Below, one piece after another: positions 16,270 through 24,437 of a stretch of DNA of 64,000 nucleotides. The stretch lies in assembly GCA_028875875.1 (NCBI GenBank), contig JAGWUV010000009.1, positions 1 through 64,000 on the forward strand. Direction: 5' to 3'. Under the pieces are notes generated by a model. The model was not told the DNA's origin, searched no databases, and was given only the letters and a program-made list of their open reading frames with translations. Both the position numbers and the translations under genes were made by a program. The stretch comes from Bacteroidota bacterium (GTDB lineage Bacteria > Bacteroidota > Bacteroidia > Chitinophagales > Chitinophagaceae). The stretch's first letter is position 1. Each line of letters opens with the position of its first letter.

Positions 16270-17622
16270 TTATGCTATTGAAGATAATTGTATAAAAGCT
16301 ATTGCTTCTTCTATTATTTCCAGTGCCGATCGCAGCTCTGTTCTTGTTATAATGAGCGGAGGGCATAATTGTAATACATTGCCCTGCGATACTTTAAAAC
16401 TTAGTCCATTTTCAAGACACCTGTACATCACCTGTTCTGCTTCTTTGATGGCTTTTTCTTTTGTAATCCTGTCTTTTACCAATTCAATTCCCCACAATAA
16501 ACCAACACCTCTTACATCGCCGATGAGCTTATACCTTTCCTTCATTTCTTTCAGCTTCATTCGCATGAACACTTCATCCTCCTTCACTTTTTCAAGTAAG
16601 TCGTTATGCTCCATATATTCCAGTACAGCCAGTCCTGCAGCAGCACCGAGCGGACTTTTTTCATGTGTGTAATGACCTAATGAAACATCTGCAGCTATAT
16701 TGAATTCATCCTTTGTAACAATTCCTGCAAATGGAACAACAGCACCGCCCATACCTTTTCCAAGACAAAGAATATCGGGCACAATTCCATAATGTTCAAA
16801 TGCAAACATTTTACCTGTTCTACCAAAAGCAATGGGAATTTCATCAAGTATCAATAACACATTATGTTTTGAACAGATCTCCCTAACCTTTTTCCAGTAA
16901 GCTTTTGAAGGGATTTGTACATCTGTATTGCGAATAGTTTCTGCAATAAAAGCACCAATATCAGGATGGTTATGCAACACTTCATCTAAATATTCTGCAT
17001 AACGGATATCATCGAAACGATTGTTGTTCCTGTAAAAAGTAGGTGGAGGAATATTGATAGACGCGTTATGAAATGTGCCAAGATGCTTTTTAAACTGCTC
17101 TTCCCCACCTGCTTCTATGGCATCTAGCGAAGCACCATGAAATGAATCCTGAAGAGAAACTACTTTTTGTTTACCGGTAACGACCCTTGCCAGTTTTAAA
17201 GCCATACCAACAGCGCTTGTACCTCCGGGAGCAAACAAAACACGGTGGAGTTCCGCAGGTAAGCAGCCAGTTAGTTTACGTGCAAACTCAATGGCAACAG
17301 GATTGGTGTAGCGGCGTGGCGAAAAAGGCAATACATCCATCTGCGCCTTTACTTTTTCTAACACATAGGCATTTCTATACCCTAACTGGTGCACATTATT
17401 CCCATGAAAATCCATATACCGCTTTCCCTGAAGGTTGCTGATATAAATGCCTTCACAGGAAGTAATCACATCCAAACAAGGGGTTGATAAAGACTGGTGC
17501 AGAAAATGATCACTATCTTCCTCCAACACAGCTAACGTTGCTGCGTCCTGTATGGCATACCATTGTTGCCGTGATGCAGAAAAATTAATATCTCCTTCTG
17601 TTAGCAAACTGGTTTCCTTCAT
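16270..17622 (-). CDS. pbfA: Class-III PLP enzyme, probable (R)-1-hydroxy-2-aminoethylphosphonate ammonia-lyase
   Basis: This 450-residue protein has the class-III aminotransferase fold. Marks are the opening YMDFHGNNVHQLGYRN, the PLP-phosphate region LFAPGGTSAVGMALKLAR, the cofactor Asp in LLILDEIPIAFGRTG and the Schiff-base Lys in DILCLGKGMGGAVVP. Class-III enzymes include transaminases and also eliminating lyases such as ethanolamine-phosphate phospho-lyase and PbfA, which converts (R)-1-hydroxy-2-aminoethylphosphonate to phosphonoacetaldehyde and ammonia. I prefer PbfA because of its neighbours, a phosphonatase-like HAD hydrolase and a phosphonate-type FAD oxidoreductase. The frame can be extended to a TTG at 17634; the ATG at 17622 is chosen. 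The fold call is firm and the substrate call is inference. Confidence 0.68.
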   Translation of the reverse strand: MKETSLLTEGDINFSASRQQWYAIQDAATLAVLEEDSDHFLHQSLSTPCLDVITSCEGIYISNLQGKRYMDFHGNNVHQLGYRNAYVLEKVKAQMDVLPFSPRRYTNPVAIEFARKLTGCLPAELHRVLFAPGGTSAVGMALKLARVVTGKQKVVSLQDSFHGASLDAIEAGGEEQFKKHLGTFHNASINIPPPTFYRNNNRFDDIRYAEYLDEVLHNHPDIGAFIAETIRNTDVQIPSKAYWKKVREICSKHNVLLILDEIPIAFGRTGKMFAFEHYGIVPDILCLGKGMGGAVVPFAGIVTKDEFNIAADVSLGHYTHEKSPLGAAAGLAVLEYMEHNDLLEKVKEDEVFMRMKLKEMKERYKLIGDVRGVGLLWGIELVKDRITKEKAIKEAEQVMYRCLENGLSFKVSQGNVLQLCPPLIITRTELRSALEIIEEAIAFIQLSSIA

Positions 17623-17663
17623 GTAATAACCCAATACTTTTTGATTGATAGAAACAGCTAATT

Positions 17664-20093
17664 TTAATCGTCTTCTTCCTGCGTATTCGATTTTACGAAA
17701 GCGGCTCGCTTAGGAGCCGGAACCACAGCGCCCACTCCTTTCATCGCTTTCCAAATCACTTCAGTTAATTGCCTGTCCGGCACACGATCTTCTTTAGAAA
17801 AATCAAATTTCTCACTCATTTGCTGCCATGCATTAACAGCAGTATTCTTCTCATTAATATCCCAACCCAATGGCTTTGCAACAAACCCTTTCTCATCAGC
17901 AGTACTTTGAAAACTATGCCACATAGGTGTTGCGGCAGCATCGTACTGGCTCATCGGCGGAATACCCAATATCAGCTCAATTGTACGCAACATGGAGGAA
18001 GTGGAATACATAGTATGGTCTACAAATCCTCTTTTCACAAAACCTCCTGCCACATACGCTGTTGTTCTGTGAGCATCCACGTGATCCGGCCCGTTTTGAG
18101 CATCATCTTCCACTATAAAAACAACGCTCTCCTTCCAAACCGGACTTTTACTCAAATGTTCAATGAACATACCCACTGCCAAATCATTATCCGCACAATG
18201 TGCTGCCGGCGTAGGCCTTCCCAAATTCAAACCTTCCGTATGATCGTTAATGAGACGTAACGTATTTAGTTGAGGCAACGCATTCGCCGCCACCAATGAA
18301 TCAAAGTCTCTCTTCCATTGGCCTACTCTTGTTGTATCCCGAACCTTCTGATCCCAACTAGTAAAATATGGACAAAAGTGATCTTTCAGTACCGGGATAT
18401 TCGGCTTATAATTATCAGCAAACTCACCATAGGTTCTGTAGCTCACACCCGCTCTTTTAGCATGATCCCAGATAAAGCCTTTTTTATTGTTGGCGATTGC
18501 CCTATTGCCTTCTGCATCGTAAGAACCGCCCCTTCCACCATAACTTGTAACCCAGGTTTTTTCCAGATAATCTGTAGCATAAGCACCCAGGCTCCAGTTG
18601 TGGCCATCAGCACTCACTTCTCCATCTGCATAAAAATTATCCAGCAATACAAATTCCTTTGCGATTGCATGCAGATTCGGCGTTATCTTCTCCCCAAACA
18701 AACAAAGATTTTTATCGCCATTCCCTTGTGGTAAATCACCCAGTACCTGATCGTATGTTCTGTTTTCTTTAATGATATAGAATACATATTTTATTGGGGA
18801 AGGATCACCCACTTTATGTGGGATAGGGTTTCCTTCTTCACCCACCGTTACCAATTCTTTTGATTTATTGTAAGGAGTATTGCTATACACCGCCTGCGAA
18901 TACACACTTAGCTGCTTTTCTGTGGGAGTGGGTATGATACTCAATGTGCCTTTGAACAAACCCCCAATATATTGCACCTCCCTGGGTTTATTCATTAAAC
19001 CTTTTTGATACCCCATTTGTGTTTTTCTCTTGTAAGGATCAGGGCCGAAAGGATTGGCCATAGAAGAAAATCCTTTACCATTGGCAACAAAAATATTTTT
19101 ACCTATCACTTTGATACTTGTAGGATACCAGCCTACTGGAATGAAACCTTTTGAACGGGCATTCCCAGTCTTACTTACATCAAAAACTGCAAGACAATTA
19201 TTATCTGCATTCGCAACATATAAAGTCTTCTCATCCGCACTTAAAGCTACAGCATTGGTTGTAGAGCCAGTTGGAGCATCGGGGTATAAAGCGGCATTTA
19301 GCGTTTCTATTGTTTTACGTTGATGCACATCAACCACTGAAACACTATTATCATTAGCATTGGCAACGAAAATGTAATGGCCATTCTTTGTCATGCACAG
19401 GTCATTGGGATTACTGCCTACAGCTATTTCATCGGTGATCATTGCTTTGTCTACAGCATATACCAATATTTTTGCAGCACCCCAGCAGGTGATATAAAGT
19501 TCTTTTTTATCAGGTGAAAGAAGGCATGTATACGCTTCACCGGGTAATTGAATTTGGTTTATTACTTTTTTAGACAGAAGATCAACGATATAAAGACTGT
19601 TATTTTCCTTGGTTACAACATACAGCACATGCTTACGATCATCTATGCATAAACCTGCCGGAGAAATTTTCTCAGGCCACTTTTTACCGAGCGTAATCGA
19701 ATCTTTCAGCACTAATTTTTGATGCTGTAGTTCGTATTGCAATATCCAGTTATCGTTTCCTCCGGAAGCATACAAATATTTTTCATCTTTAGAAAAAGCA
19801 AGGCCCAGCCAGGCTTTAGCGATCACTACACTATCTAATATTTTTTGTTGCTGAATATCAATTAACTGAAGTGTTTGAGTACTTTGACCGTTATTGGTTA
19901 CAGCAAGATATTTTTGAGAAGGGGATACGACAATGTTCAGGGGCAGATCGCCCAAGGGCAAACTTTTTCCAACGGGTGTTAATGACCATCCGTTAGGAAG
20001 CATCACACGATTGGATTGAAGCTGTGTAAGCGTTTGAGAAAAACCAAGGAAACAGGTAAACAACGCCATGAAAACAAATAATACTCTTCTCAT
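17664..20093 (-). CDS. Exported YncE-like beta-propeller fused to phosphoesterase (PF04185-type)
   Basis: This is an 809-residue two-domain exported protein. It has a signal peptide (MRRVLFVFMALFTCFLGFSQ), then YVTN/YncE-type beta-propeller repeats over about residues 35-395 (for example KYLAVTNNGQSTQTLQLID, HYIFVANANDNSVSVVDV, KTLYVANADNNCLAVFDV). A phosphoesterase domain of the alkaline-phosphatase superfamily spans about residues 430-780, opening with YVFYIIKENRTYDQVLGD and containing NFYADGEVSADGHNWS and VFIVEDDAQNGPDHVDAHR as metal-site segments. Length fits known fusions of this kind. The frame reaches a TTG at 20126, but the ATG at 20093 starts the signal peptide. In this locus it may release aminophosphonate from phosphonate esters outside the cytoplasm; that is inference. 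Confidence 0.83.
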   Translation of the reverse strand: MRRVLFVFMALFTCFLGFSQTLTQLQSNRVMLPNGWSLTPVGKSLPLGDLPLNIVVSPSQKYLAVTNNGQSTQTLQLIDIQQQKILDSVVIAKAWLGLAFSKDEKYLYASGGNDNWILQYELQHQKLVLKDSITLGKKWPEKISPAGLCIDDRKHVLYVVTKENNSLYIVDLLSKKVINQIQLPGEAYTCLLSPDKKELYITCWGAAKILVYAVDKAMITDEIAVGSNPNDLCMTKNGHYIFVANANDNSVSVVDVHQRKTIETLNAALYPDAPTGSTTNAVALSADEKTLYVANADNNCLAVFDVSKTGNARSKGFIPVGWYPTSIKVIGKNIFVANGKGFSSMANPFGPDPYKRKTQMGYQKGLMNKPREVQYIGGLFKGTLSIIPTPTEKQLSVYSQAVYSNTPYNKSKELVTVGEEGNPIPHKVGDPSPIKYVFYIIKENRTYDQVLGDLPQGNGDKNLCLFGEKITPNLHAIAKEFVLLDNFYADGEVSADGHNWSLGAYATDYLEKTWVTSYGGRGGSYDAEGNRAIANNKKGFIWDHAKRAGVSYRTYGEFADNYKPNIPVLKDHFCPYFTSWDQKVRDTTRVGQWKRDFDSLVAANALPQLNTLRLINDHTEGLNLGRPTPAAHCADNDLAVGMFIEHLSKSPVWKESVVFIVEDDAQNGPDHVDAHRTTAYVAGGFVKRGFVDHTMYSTSSMLRTIELILGIPPMSQYDAAATPMWHSFQSTADEKGFVAKPLGWDINEKNTAVNAWQQMSEKFDFSKEDRVPDRQLTEVIWKAMKGVGAVVPAPKRAAFVKSNTQEEDD

Positions 20094-20112
20094 AGTAATA
20101 GACTTATAATTT

Positions 20113-21237
20113 TTACATTTTTTCAACCAGTTCTTCAGCCAGTCCGAATGAAAGGGTCATTCCGGCACCACTTAAGCCATTGACCACATAAACACCCTGT
20201 TCGGCCTGAACAAATATTTCAGTTTGACCTACTGTAGATTTGGGATAAATGCCATTCCAACTCTGCACCAACTTCCAATCATTGCAGATCATAAACTGCC
20301 TTAGGTATTGAATGATCAACTCATTGATAAAAGATTGATCAAACGGGTCAAAAGTTAAACCATATTCATGAGAATCGCCAACAGTTAATTCTCCTTTTTC
20401 ATTTTGAGACACCATCACATGAATTCCCCACTGCAAATATTCACTCATTTCACCACTATACCGTTCTTTTAAAACAGGTAAAGAAGGTGCTACTTTAAAG
20501 CTGTTATAGTGAATCAAAGACAATCCACCACAAACAGCTGTACCTATTCTCCAATCGTGTTCCAGCGGGGCAAAACGCAGCATTTGCAATTTGCATTTAG
20601 TAAGCTGTTGTTGCTTGTACATTTCGGGATACAAAGTTTCAAAATCAGCACCGCTGCAAATGCAAATCAAATCCGCCTGTATTATTGTATTGCCGGCTTT
20701 TACTTTTCCTGTTTGTACTTCTGTAACAGCCGCATCCCATATAAACTCAACTTCCAAAAATTCTTTCAGATAATCCGCGATACTTGTTATTGCAACTCTC
20801 GGATCAACGATCAGTTCTGTTGCACTGTATAATCCCCCAATAAGTTCATTCTCATTAACACCATTGAACTTTTCCAACACATCTTTTTTTGAGAGTAACT
20901 GTACCGGCCTCCCGTTAGCCTTAAAAGCATCATACAGTTCCTGCAATACTTGCCATTCATCTTCATAATAAGCCGTATGCAAACTTCCGCATTCATCATA
21001 CCAAAAACCAATACTATCCGCAACACTTTTCCATACAGAACGACTTTTCATGGCCCGTTCATACAATACACCATCAGGTTGGCCAACTGGCCACACCATT
21101 CCAAAGTTTCGTACAGAAGCACCTACTGCTTTCGACGAACGCTCTATCACCGTTACCTTATATCCTCTAATACTTAAAGCCCGTGCAGTTGCCAATCCTA
21201 CGATCCCGGCACCTACTATTATTGCAGATGAGCTCAT
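20113..21237 (-). CDS. FAD-dependent oxidoreductase of the phosphonate-associated (TIGR03364-like) family
   Basis: This 374-residue protein has the DAO (glycine oxidase-like) fold. The N-terminal FAD motif is VGAGIVGLATARAL. The segment ASVRNFGMVWPVGQPDG near residue 42 is the hallmark I associate with the phosphonate-linked family TIGR03364, and the C-terminal GVYVVNGLSGAGMTLSFGLAEEL closes the FAD domain. Members of that family are proposed, and some shown, to oxidatively deaminate 2-aminoethylphosphonate or its N-methyl form to phosphonoacetaldehyde. The start overlaps the permease stop by four bases, and the next gene follows at 20 bases, which places it inside one operon. Confidence 0.8.
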   Translation of the reverse strand: MSSSAIIVGAGIVGLATARALSIRGYKVTVIERSSKAVGASVRNFGMVWPVGQPDGVLYERAMKSRSVWKSVADSIGFWYDECGSLHTAYYEDEWQVLQELYDAFKANGRPVQLLSKKDVLEKFNGVNENELIGGLYSATELIVDPRVAITSIADYLKEFLEVEFIWDAAVTEVQTGKVKAGNTIIQADLICICSGADFETLYPEMYKQQQLTKCKLQMLRFAPLEHDWRIGTAVCGGLSLIHYNSFKVAPSLPVLKERYSGEMSEYLQWGIHVMVSQNEKGELTVGDSHEYGLTFDPFDQSFINELIIQYLRQFMICNDWKLVQSWNGIYPKSTVGQTEIFVQAEQGVYVVNGLSGAGMTLSFGLAEELVEKM

Positions 21238-22541
21238 ACTAACTGATTGAATTTTTTATGAAGAGAAGATGCCATGAATGTGCCCAGTAAAACAAGTACA
21301 ATTCCTATGACAGATGTAGCATAAAACAAAAAGCTGAAAAAACTAACCCAACTGTAATGTACTTTGATAAACTCCTTCAGCAATAGCACAAATACAGTTC
21401 CCAAATAGCCAAAAGCATCGGCTATGTACATTACAAAACCAACGTTGCCACGGATTTTAAATGCAGCGAGCATTCTTTCGAAATACAAACAATTATAAGG
21501 AACATAACCAAGGTATAAGCCCGATGTGGCAGACAATACCCACACAAAAGGATTAATGAAATGGGATTGGTATAAAAAAGTTGTTACTAATGCCAGTACA
21601 AACCCGGCAAGAATAGTAACATGTGCTAACTGAAAAGCTTTATAATTATTTTTTATAAGAAAAAAACCACCCACAATAGCCAATACAGTTAAAGATATGA
21701 TGGTACTTGTTTGTGTAAAAATGGCTGCATTATTTTGGAAACCTGTTTCTTTCCAGAGTTCATTAGCAAAATCTTCACAAAAATCCCGCAACAAGGTTAG
21801 CATGGCATAGGCCGTGATAACTGGTGTTAGAAAAAGACCGAACCGTTTAATAAACTGTTTTCTTTCTCTCGAATCCATGGGAAGACGTATGGTACGAACC
21901 TCAACATCTTTATCTGTTGGTGGTGGCGTTTGTTGTAAAAGCCATACCGAAATGCACAATGGCAAAATGAAGACAGTTCCTGCAACAAAAGGCATCTGCC
22001 ACTCTGAAATATGATATTGCAGCATTACCCATTTACCTACTGTTTTTGCCAAACCCGAGGCAAAAATAAAACTGGTGGCCAGTACAGAACCCATCAACTC
22101 TGTCAATTTCCTTCCTTCTACAAATCCAAATACCAGGCCCCATATCATTCCCAGCGGCAATCCGTTTATGAACATAAAAACAAAGTTGAAGGGATATGGA
22201 ACCAATGAAAACAACAATAATGAAAGCCATGCTATAAAGATCAGCCTGATAATGGTAACACTTCTTTTTTCTGGTTTCATAGAACCGATAAAGCGAATTC
22301 CATAAAACTTACTGAGCATATAACCCAATACCTGTGCAATTACGAGTATCGTTTTATAGGAAACGCCCCACAACTCCAGGCCCTCGTATGATGCTGCTGT
22401 AAAGGGTTTCCGAAAACCATACATGCAGGTATATACCATAAAAGAAGAAAACGAAACATACAAAACAAATACTACCGGGGAAACCAACTGCAGTCTTTGT
22501 TTCAAAGTTTTAGCAGGCATTGATGTAAGTGCTTGTTGCAT
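21234..22541 (-). CDS. MFS-like membrane transporter (DUF5690-like)
   Basis: This is a 435-residue polytopic membrane protein with about 12 hydrophobic helices. It resembles MFS organophosphate-type permeases: the first helix is followed by YGFRKPFTAASYEGLELWG, and the loop FVEGRKLTELMGSVLATSF lies mid-way. From memory it fits the Bacteroidota family DUF5690. It overlaps the FAD oxidoreductase gene by four bases and follows the HAD hydrolase by 11 bases, so it is almost certainly the inner-membrane uptake step for the small (amino)phosphonate released in the periplasm. The substrate is inferred from position only. Confidence 0.72.
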   Translation of the reverse strand: MQQALTSMPAKTLKQRLQLVSPVVFVLYVSFSSFMVYTCMYGFRKPFTAASYEGLELWGVSYKTILVIAQVLGYMLSKFYGIRFIGSMKPEKRSVTIIRLIFIAWLSLLLFSLVPYPFNFVFMFINGLPLGMIWGLVFGFVEGRKLTELMGSVLATSFIFASGLAKTVGKWVMLQYHISEWQMPFVAGTVFILPLCISVWLLQQTPPPTDKDVEVRTIRLPMDSRERKQFIKRFGLFLTPVITAYAMLTLLRDFCEDFANELWKETGFQNNAAIFTQTSTIISLTVLAIVGGFFLIKNNYKAFQLAHVTILAGFVLALVTTFLYQSHFINPFVWVLSATSGLYLGYVPYNCLYFERMLAAFKIRGNVGFVMYIADAFGYLGTVFVLLLKEFIKVHYSWVSFFSFLFYATSVIGIVLVLLGTFMASSLHKKFNQLV

Positions 22542-22552
22542 GAAATGTAGTT

Positions 22553-23239
22553 TTAAAACCGATCGATGATAGGCAGTAATTCATAAAGTGAATCGATGAT
22601 AAAATCAGGATGGTAGGGCACCAATTCTTCTTTTGAAAAAGCACCTGTTGTAACAGCCACTACAGCACCGCAACCGGCATTTCTTCCTTCATTAATATCA
22701 ACCTCTGTATCGCCAACCTTAATCACAGCAACAGGATCTGCTACTCCAGTTTGCTGCATTATTTGCTGTATCATAAAAGGATGCGGCCTACCTTCCGGCA
22801 CTTCATCACTGCAAACAACGCAATCGATCAACCCGGATTGATCCCAACCTATATTTCTAAGTACGGCATTTGTAATAGGCCTTGTAAAACCTGTATCTAG
22901 TCCGATTTTTATTCCGCGTTTCTGTAATTTTTCGAATATTAATTCGGCATAAGGAAGCGGCGCCAGCATGGTATCCTGCTCGTAAAAGGATACCATTTGA
23001 CTGGTAAATTTGTTATGTATCTCATGAATCAAATCTGCATCATCACCTAATTCCGGTGCATAATGCTGAATAATTTTCCTAATTGCATCTATTTTCCTGT
23101 ATCCCATTAACCTGTTTACATCACCTGCCTCCACTTTAATCCCTGCCATTAAAAAAGCATCAATAAAAGCTTGTGTAATATTACCCTTATCCGATACTGT
23201 TGTTCCTGCTATATCAAAAACCACTAACTGTACTGCCAT
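22553..23239 (-). CDS. Phosphonatase-like HAD hydrolase (PhnX/TIGR03351 type)
   Basis: This 228-residue HAD-superfamily enzyme is closest to phosphonoacetaldehyde hydrolase. Motif I is FDIAGT (Asp9, Ala11), the phosphonatase form, instead of DxDxT. In the cap, LMGYRKIDAIRKI places Lys49 where PhnX has its Schiff-base lysine. The later motif GRPHPFMI has Arg where other HAD enzymes have Lys, again as in phosphonatases, and VIKVGDTEVDINEGRNAG is the acidic motif IV. The expected reaction is cleavage of the C-P bond of phosphonoacetaldehyde (or a close analogue) to acetaldehyde and phosphate. The ATG overlaps the upstream phosphoesterase gene by 26 bases. Confidence 0.83.
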   Translation of the reverse strand: MAVQLVVFDIAGTTVSDKGNITQAFIDAFLMAGIKVEAGDVNRLMGYRKIDAIRKIIQHYAPELGDDADLIHEIHNKFTSQMVSFYEQDTMLAPLPYAELIFEKLQKRGIKIGLDTGFTRPITNAVLRNIGWDQSGLIDCVVCSDEVPEGRPHPFMIQQIMQQTGVADPVAVIKVGDTEVDINEGRNAGCGAVVAVTTGAFSKEELVPYHPDFIIDSLYELLPIIDRF

Positions 23240-24341
23240 AGTTCATTTTGTTTTTAGTCTTGTTTTTCATAAGGCCTATAACAGGATCTGCTACAGGATG
23301 ATTCGCTGTAAAATTGAAACCGAGTAAACGAGCAATCGTTGCTGCAAACTGTTTCTGATATAATTGTTCTGATGACTTTATTTCACCTAAAGCTTCTGTG
23401 TCGGGTCCCATGGCTGCCACCCATATCTGGCTGGCTTCAGGAATCTTTTGTCCATGATGACGCCAGTTATCTTTCACCAGGTCTCCTCTCCCATGGTCAC
23501 ATGTGATCAATAAAGTAGTTTTGTCTTTGTATTTCGGTGAAGATTGAATATAGTTCCACAAATCAGCAATCATTGCATCCTCAGCATGTGCACTTTTTAA
23601 ATACTGATCATATTCCCCGCCATGAGCAAAATCATCCGTTTCATCAAAAGCGATATACAATACTCTTGGCTGATAGGCTTTCATATATTCACGGGCTGCC
23701 ATGTACGTAAGAACATCAAGGCGAACATCTATAGGCTTTGCAGCGAGAAACTGGAGATCATTGATCAACGATAAAGACTTATCGCTAAACTTTAAACTAT
23801 CTACATCAGAATTTACATATACGCCGCTTCTCCATTTATTAAGAATATATGGAAATGCATCCCAAGTGCTGAAAGCCGCTACTTTTCCTTCAAATCCGTT
23901 TTGCTGGTTAAGAAACTCAAGTACATTGATATTCTTATTCTTTATTTTATCATTTGAATTAACAGCAGTGTCTGGATAGCCTGTAAAAATTTCATTATAA
24001 CCCGGATAAGAAAAGCTATAAGGATTAGCCACATTTACAAAACTCCCTTCATTCCTGTTACCATGTAATTGACCATTTTTCATAACAACTGACCACAGGA
24101 AAGGGAATAATTTTTTTCTTCTTTCTGAAAGATCAGTTGACCAAAACTTCTTGTTAGTGCCTACACTATCTTTTGTATATTTTTTATTACGTAACAACAC
24201 CGAGTCAGCTCCTCCAAATACCTCCTGCCAGCGCATTCCATCGAGTGTTACGATAATAATATTTTCAGTTTTTCTTTGTGCAAATGCAGAAACACTTATA
24301 CCTAATATCAGCATAAGTGTAATTACTTTATTCTTTATCAT
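23214..24341 (-). CDS. Exported alkaline phosphatase family (NPP-like) phosphoesterase
   Basis: This 375-residue protein has signal peptide MIKNKVITLMLILGISVSAFAQ and an alkaline-phosphatase-superfamily domain of the nucleotide pyrophosphatase/phosphonoacetate hydrolase type. Metal ligands can be traced: Asp34 in TLDGMRW, the DETDDFAHGG segment, TCDHGRGD, and the His in RHHGQK. The nucleophile position appears to be Ser111 in YSFSYPGYNE, where NPP enzymes usually have Thr. It is the first enzyme gene after the susD terminator, with no room for a separate promoter. It is probably periplasmic and a candidate for hydrolysing phosphonate or phosphate monoesters or diesters. Confidence 0.82.
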   Translation of the reverse strand: MIKNKVITLMLILGISVSAFAQRKTENIIIVTLDGMRWQEVFGGADSVLLRNKKYTKDSVGTNKKFWSTDLSERRKKLFPFLWSVVMKNGQLHGNRNEGSFVNVANPYSFSYPGYNEIFTGYPDTAVNSNDKIKNKNINVLEFLNQQNGFEGKVAAFSTWDAFPYILNKWRSGVYVNSDVDSLKFSDKSLSLINDLQFLAAKPIDVRLDVLTYMAAREYMKAYQPRVLYIAFDETDDFAHGGEYDQYLKSAHAEDAMIADLWNYIQSSPKYKDKTTLLITCDHGRGDLVKDNWRHHGQKIPEASQIWVAAMGPDTEALGEIKSSEQLYQKQFAATIARLLGFNFTANHPVADPVIGLMKNKTKNKMNYGSTVSGF

Positions 24342-24360
24342 TGAATCTGTTTTAAAGATT

Positions 24361-24390
24361 AAAAAAAGCAGGGCTAGGAAAAGCCCCGCT
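24361..24390 (-). terminator. Intra-operon terminator between susD and the enzyme genes
   Basis: On the minus strand AGCGGGGCT, a six-base loop and AGCCCTGCT (one G-U pair) are followed by seven T. It lies 48 bases after the susD stop and only 20 bases before the next start. A second small palindrome, TTCACAT-N4-ATGTGAA (24404-24421), precedes it. It probably attenuates read-through so that SusCD are made in excess. Confidence 0.8.
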
Positions 24391-24437
24391 ATTATGCTAC
24401 GGCTTCACATTGTCATGTGAAATCAATCATCTAAATT

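Noticed and set aside
16270-17622. Naming this gene phnW (2-aminoethylphosphonate aminotransferase)
   Set aside because: PhnW is a class-V aminotransferase; this protein has class-III motifs, so a PbfA-like lyase or another class-III enzyme is the better reading.
17769-18260. Long plus-strand open frame of 163 codons inside the propeller-phosphoesterase gene, and similar long frames opposite other genes (for example 1177-1584, 16232-16672)
   Set aside because: They lie antisense to clearly conserved proteins and their translations show no family features.
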